Below, piece by piece: positions 60,699 to 64,000 of a stretch of 64,000 bases of DNA (position 1 is its first letter; every line of letters begins with the position of its first letter). Both the position numbers and the translations under genes were made by a program. This DNA comes from JADJXM01 sp937967285. Its GTDB lineage: Bacteria; Acidobacteriota; Blastocatellia; RBC074. The stretch is from NCBI GenBank assembly GCA_050249535.1, contig JBFWQI010000020.1, positions 55,586 through 119,585 of the forward strand, written 5' to 3'. The notes under the pieces are model-generated. The model was given only the letters and a program-made list of their open reading frames with translations. It did no database searches and was not told where the DNA came from.

Positions 60699-61403
60699 AT
60701 GACCGGTAAATTCCTGACGGCAAAATGGCAATATCTGGCCATGCTCAATTACGAGGTCGATCCGGCGATCCTGCGCCGCTTCGTCCCCTCCGGAACCGAG
60801 CTGGACGAATGGCAGGGCAGGACTTTTGTCAGCATTGTCGGATTTCTCTTCCTCGATACACGTGTGAGAGGCATTGCGATTCCGTTTCATCGCGACTTCG
60901 AGGAGATCAATCTGCGCTTCTATGTTCGCCGTCTTGCAGATGACGGGTGGCGGCGAGGAGTGGTCTTCGTCAAAGAGATAGTTCCGCGAACGGCAATCGC
61001 AGCGGTTGCGCGACTTGTCTATAACGAGAATTATGTCGCCCGAAGGATGCGGAACAGGATAGACCTGGATTCGGGTGTTATCGAATACGGCTGGCGTGAG
61101 AAATTCGGCTGGAATTCGATCTCGGCCAGAATCGAAGGCGATGCACGCGAACTTGTTCCCGGTTCCGAAGAGGAGTTCATAACCGAGCACTACTGGGGCT
61201 ATGCCTCTCAGAGGGACGGCCGCAGCGTCGAATACCAGGTGGAACATCCGCCGTGGCTGGTCTGGCAGGTGAGCGAATCCCGATTCGATTGCGATGTCGC
61301 ATCGGTCTACGGCAGGGAGTTCGTGGAATACCTGCGGAGCCCTTCCTCGGCGTTTGTCGCGCAAGGTTCGCCTGTGACAGTCCGGCAGGGGCGGATAATC
61401 TGA
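60699..61403 (+). CDS. DUF2071/YqjF-family protein
   Basis: 234 residues. Starts TAKWQYLAMLNYEVDPAIL, continues FVSIVGFLFLDTRVRGIAIP, DFEEINLRFYVRR and GVVFVKEIVPR, the pattern of DUF2071 (acetoacetate-decarboxylase-like fold). No catalytic activity is known. It is 21 bp after the enoyl-CoA hydratase gene, likely one transcript. Confidence 0.88.
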   Translation: MTGKFLTAKWQYLAMLNYEVDPAILRRFVPSGTELDEWQGRTFVSIVGFLFLDTRVRGIAIPFHRDFEEINLRFYVRRLADDGWRRGVVFVKEIVPRTAIAAVARLVYNENYVARRMRNRIDLDSGVIEYGWREKFGWNSISARIEGDARELVPGSEEEFITEHYWGYASQRDGRSVEYQVEHPPWLVWQVSESRFDCDVASVYGREFVEYLRSPSSAFVAQGSPVTVRQGRII

Positions 61404-61473
61404 CAGAGCGACGGGAATTCTTTTCTTCTACAATTTCAATGACGTAATCAACACTAAAACAGGAGAGAGCCTC

Positions 61474-63762
<2,289 letters not shown>

Positions 63763-63775
63763 TTGAAGGGAAATA

Positions 63776-63881
<106 letters not shown>

Positions 63882-63900
<19 letters not shown>

Positions 63901-64000
63901 GGGGAGAGTGGTTGACCAGCTAGAACGCTCTTGATGGCCGACAGAACATCGCGCCCTTGCTTTTTGACAGTTGAAATATAGCCGCGAATTCGGCAGAAGT
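63882..64000 (-). CDS. IS66-family transposase, C-terminal fragment
   Basis: Minus-strand frame running from the window edge (first codon at 63998) to a TGA at 63882. The end FCRIRGYISTVKKQGRDVL, then SAIKSVLAGQPLSP matches the C-terminus of IS66-type transposases. The last residues (IPVRG) and the stop codon are encoded by the composite repeat, so the gene has been joined to or truncated by it. Only the last 39 codons are in the window. Confidence 0.75.

Overview
The window is GC-rich, densely coded bacterial chromosome. It looks like a member of the Acidobacteriota, possibly a Blastocatellia-type lineage. This is inferred from the gene content: a very large TonB-dependent receptor with an N-terminal carboxypeptidase-regulatory domain, YCF48-repeat and TPR secreted proteins, a frequent TGA stop, and a tRNA with a 9/3 acceptor/T-stem layout of a kind reported mainly from Acidobacteria. 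No rRNA gene or other decisive taxonomic marker is present.

Layout. 1-9.9 kb: a Ca2+/H+ antiporter cut by the left edge, a secreted HExxH protein, two diverged copies of a structured RNA element, then a plus-strand run (small membrane protein, NamZ-type muramidase, FmdE-like protein, CDF metal transporter, lipoprotein amidohydrolase), followed by minus-strand membrane-protein and RNase III genes. 10-18.8 kb: a secreted TPR-like protein, an M20 peptidase, an HD hydrolase, a TonB-like protein, an S41 peptidase, a YCF48-repeat protein and a secreted protein. 19.2-22.1 kb: lolC-like permease and lysS. 22.1-25.6 kb: a complete 3.5-kb IS1-like transposon with perfect 20-bp ends and an 8-bp target duplication. 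25.7-38.3 kb: housekeeping genes (gph, yyaL, rodZ, guaB, typA, ferritin-like, yggX-like, lepB, carA). 38.7-45.4 kb: TonB-dependent receptor, cytochrome oxidase subunit III with DUF420, plsC-like and glgC. 45.8-50.4 kb: psuG, dinB-like, ABC-2 exporter genes and lolA. 50.7-63.8 kb: HAD phosphatase, dihaem peroxidase, J-domain protein, hflX, TPR protein, PIG-L deacetylase, enoyl-CoA hydratase, DUF2071 and OPT transporter. The right edge holds the tail of an IS66-type transposase.

The most interesting object is the transposon at 22121-25619. Its transposase frame is broken by one in-frame TAG exactly at the junction between the InsA-like helix-turn-helix part and the catalytic part. The same element carries a tRNA-like gene with a 9-bp acceptor stem, a 3-bp T-stem, a long variable arm, discriminator G and an apparent UUA anticodon, i.e. 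a predicted nonsense-suppressor tRNA. It also carries a HigB/RelE-XRE toxin-antitoxin pair whose promoter/operator lies between the toxin and the tRNA-like gene. Together this suggests an element that may license its own transposase by stop-codon suppression, a hypothesis that can be tested.

The second notable object is the pair of structured RNAs at 1991-2172 and 2526-2684, whose stems differ by compensatory changes while loops and flanks are conserved. The third is a chromosome-wide style of intergenic decoration: at least six families of 7- to 10-nt tandem repeats arranged as facing inverted arms. They often abut stop codons and are sometimes nested with longer palindromic modules.
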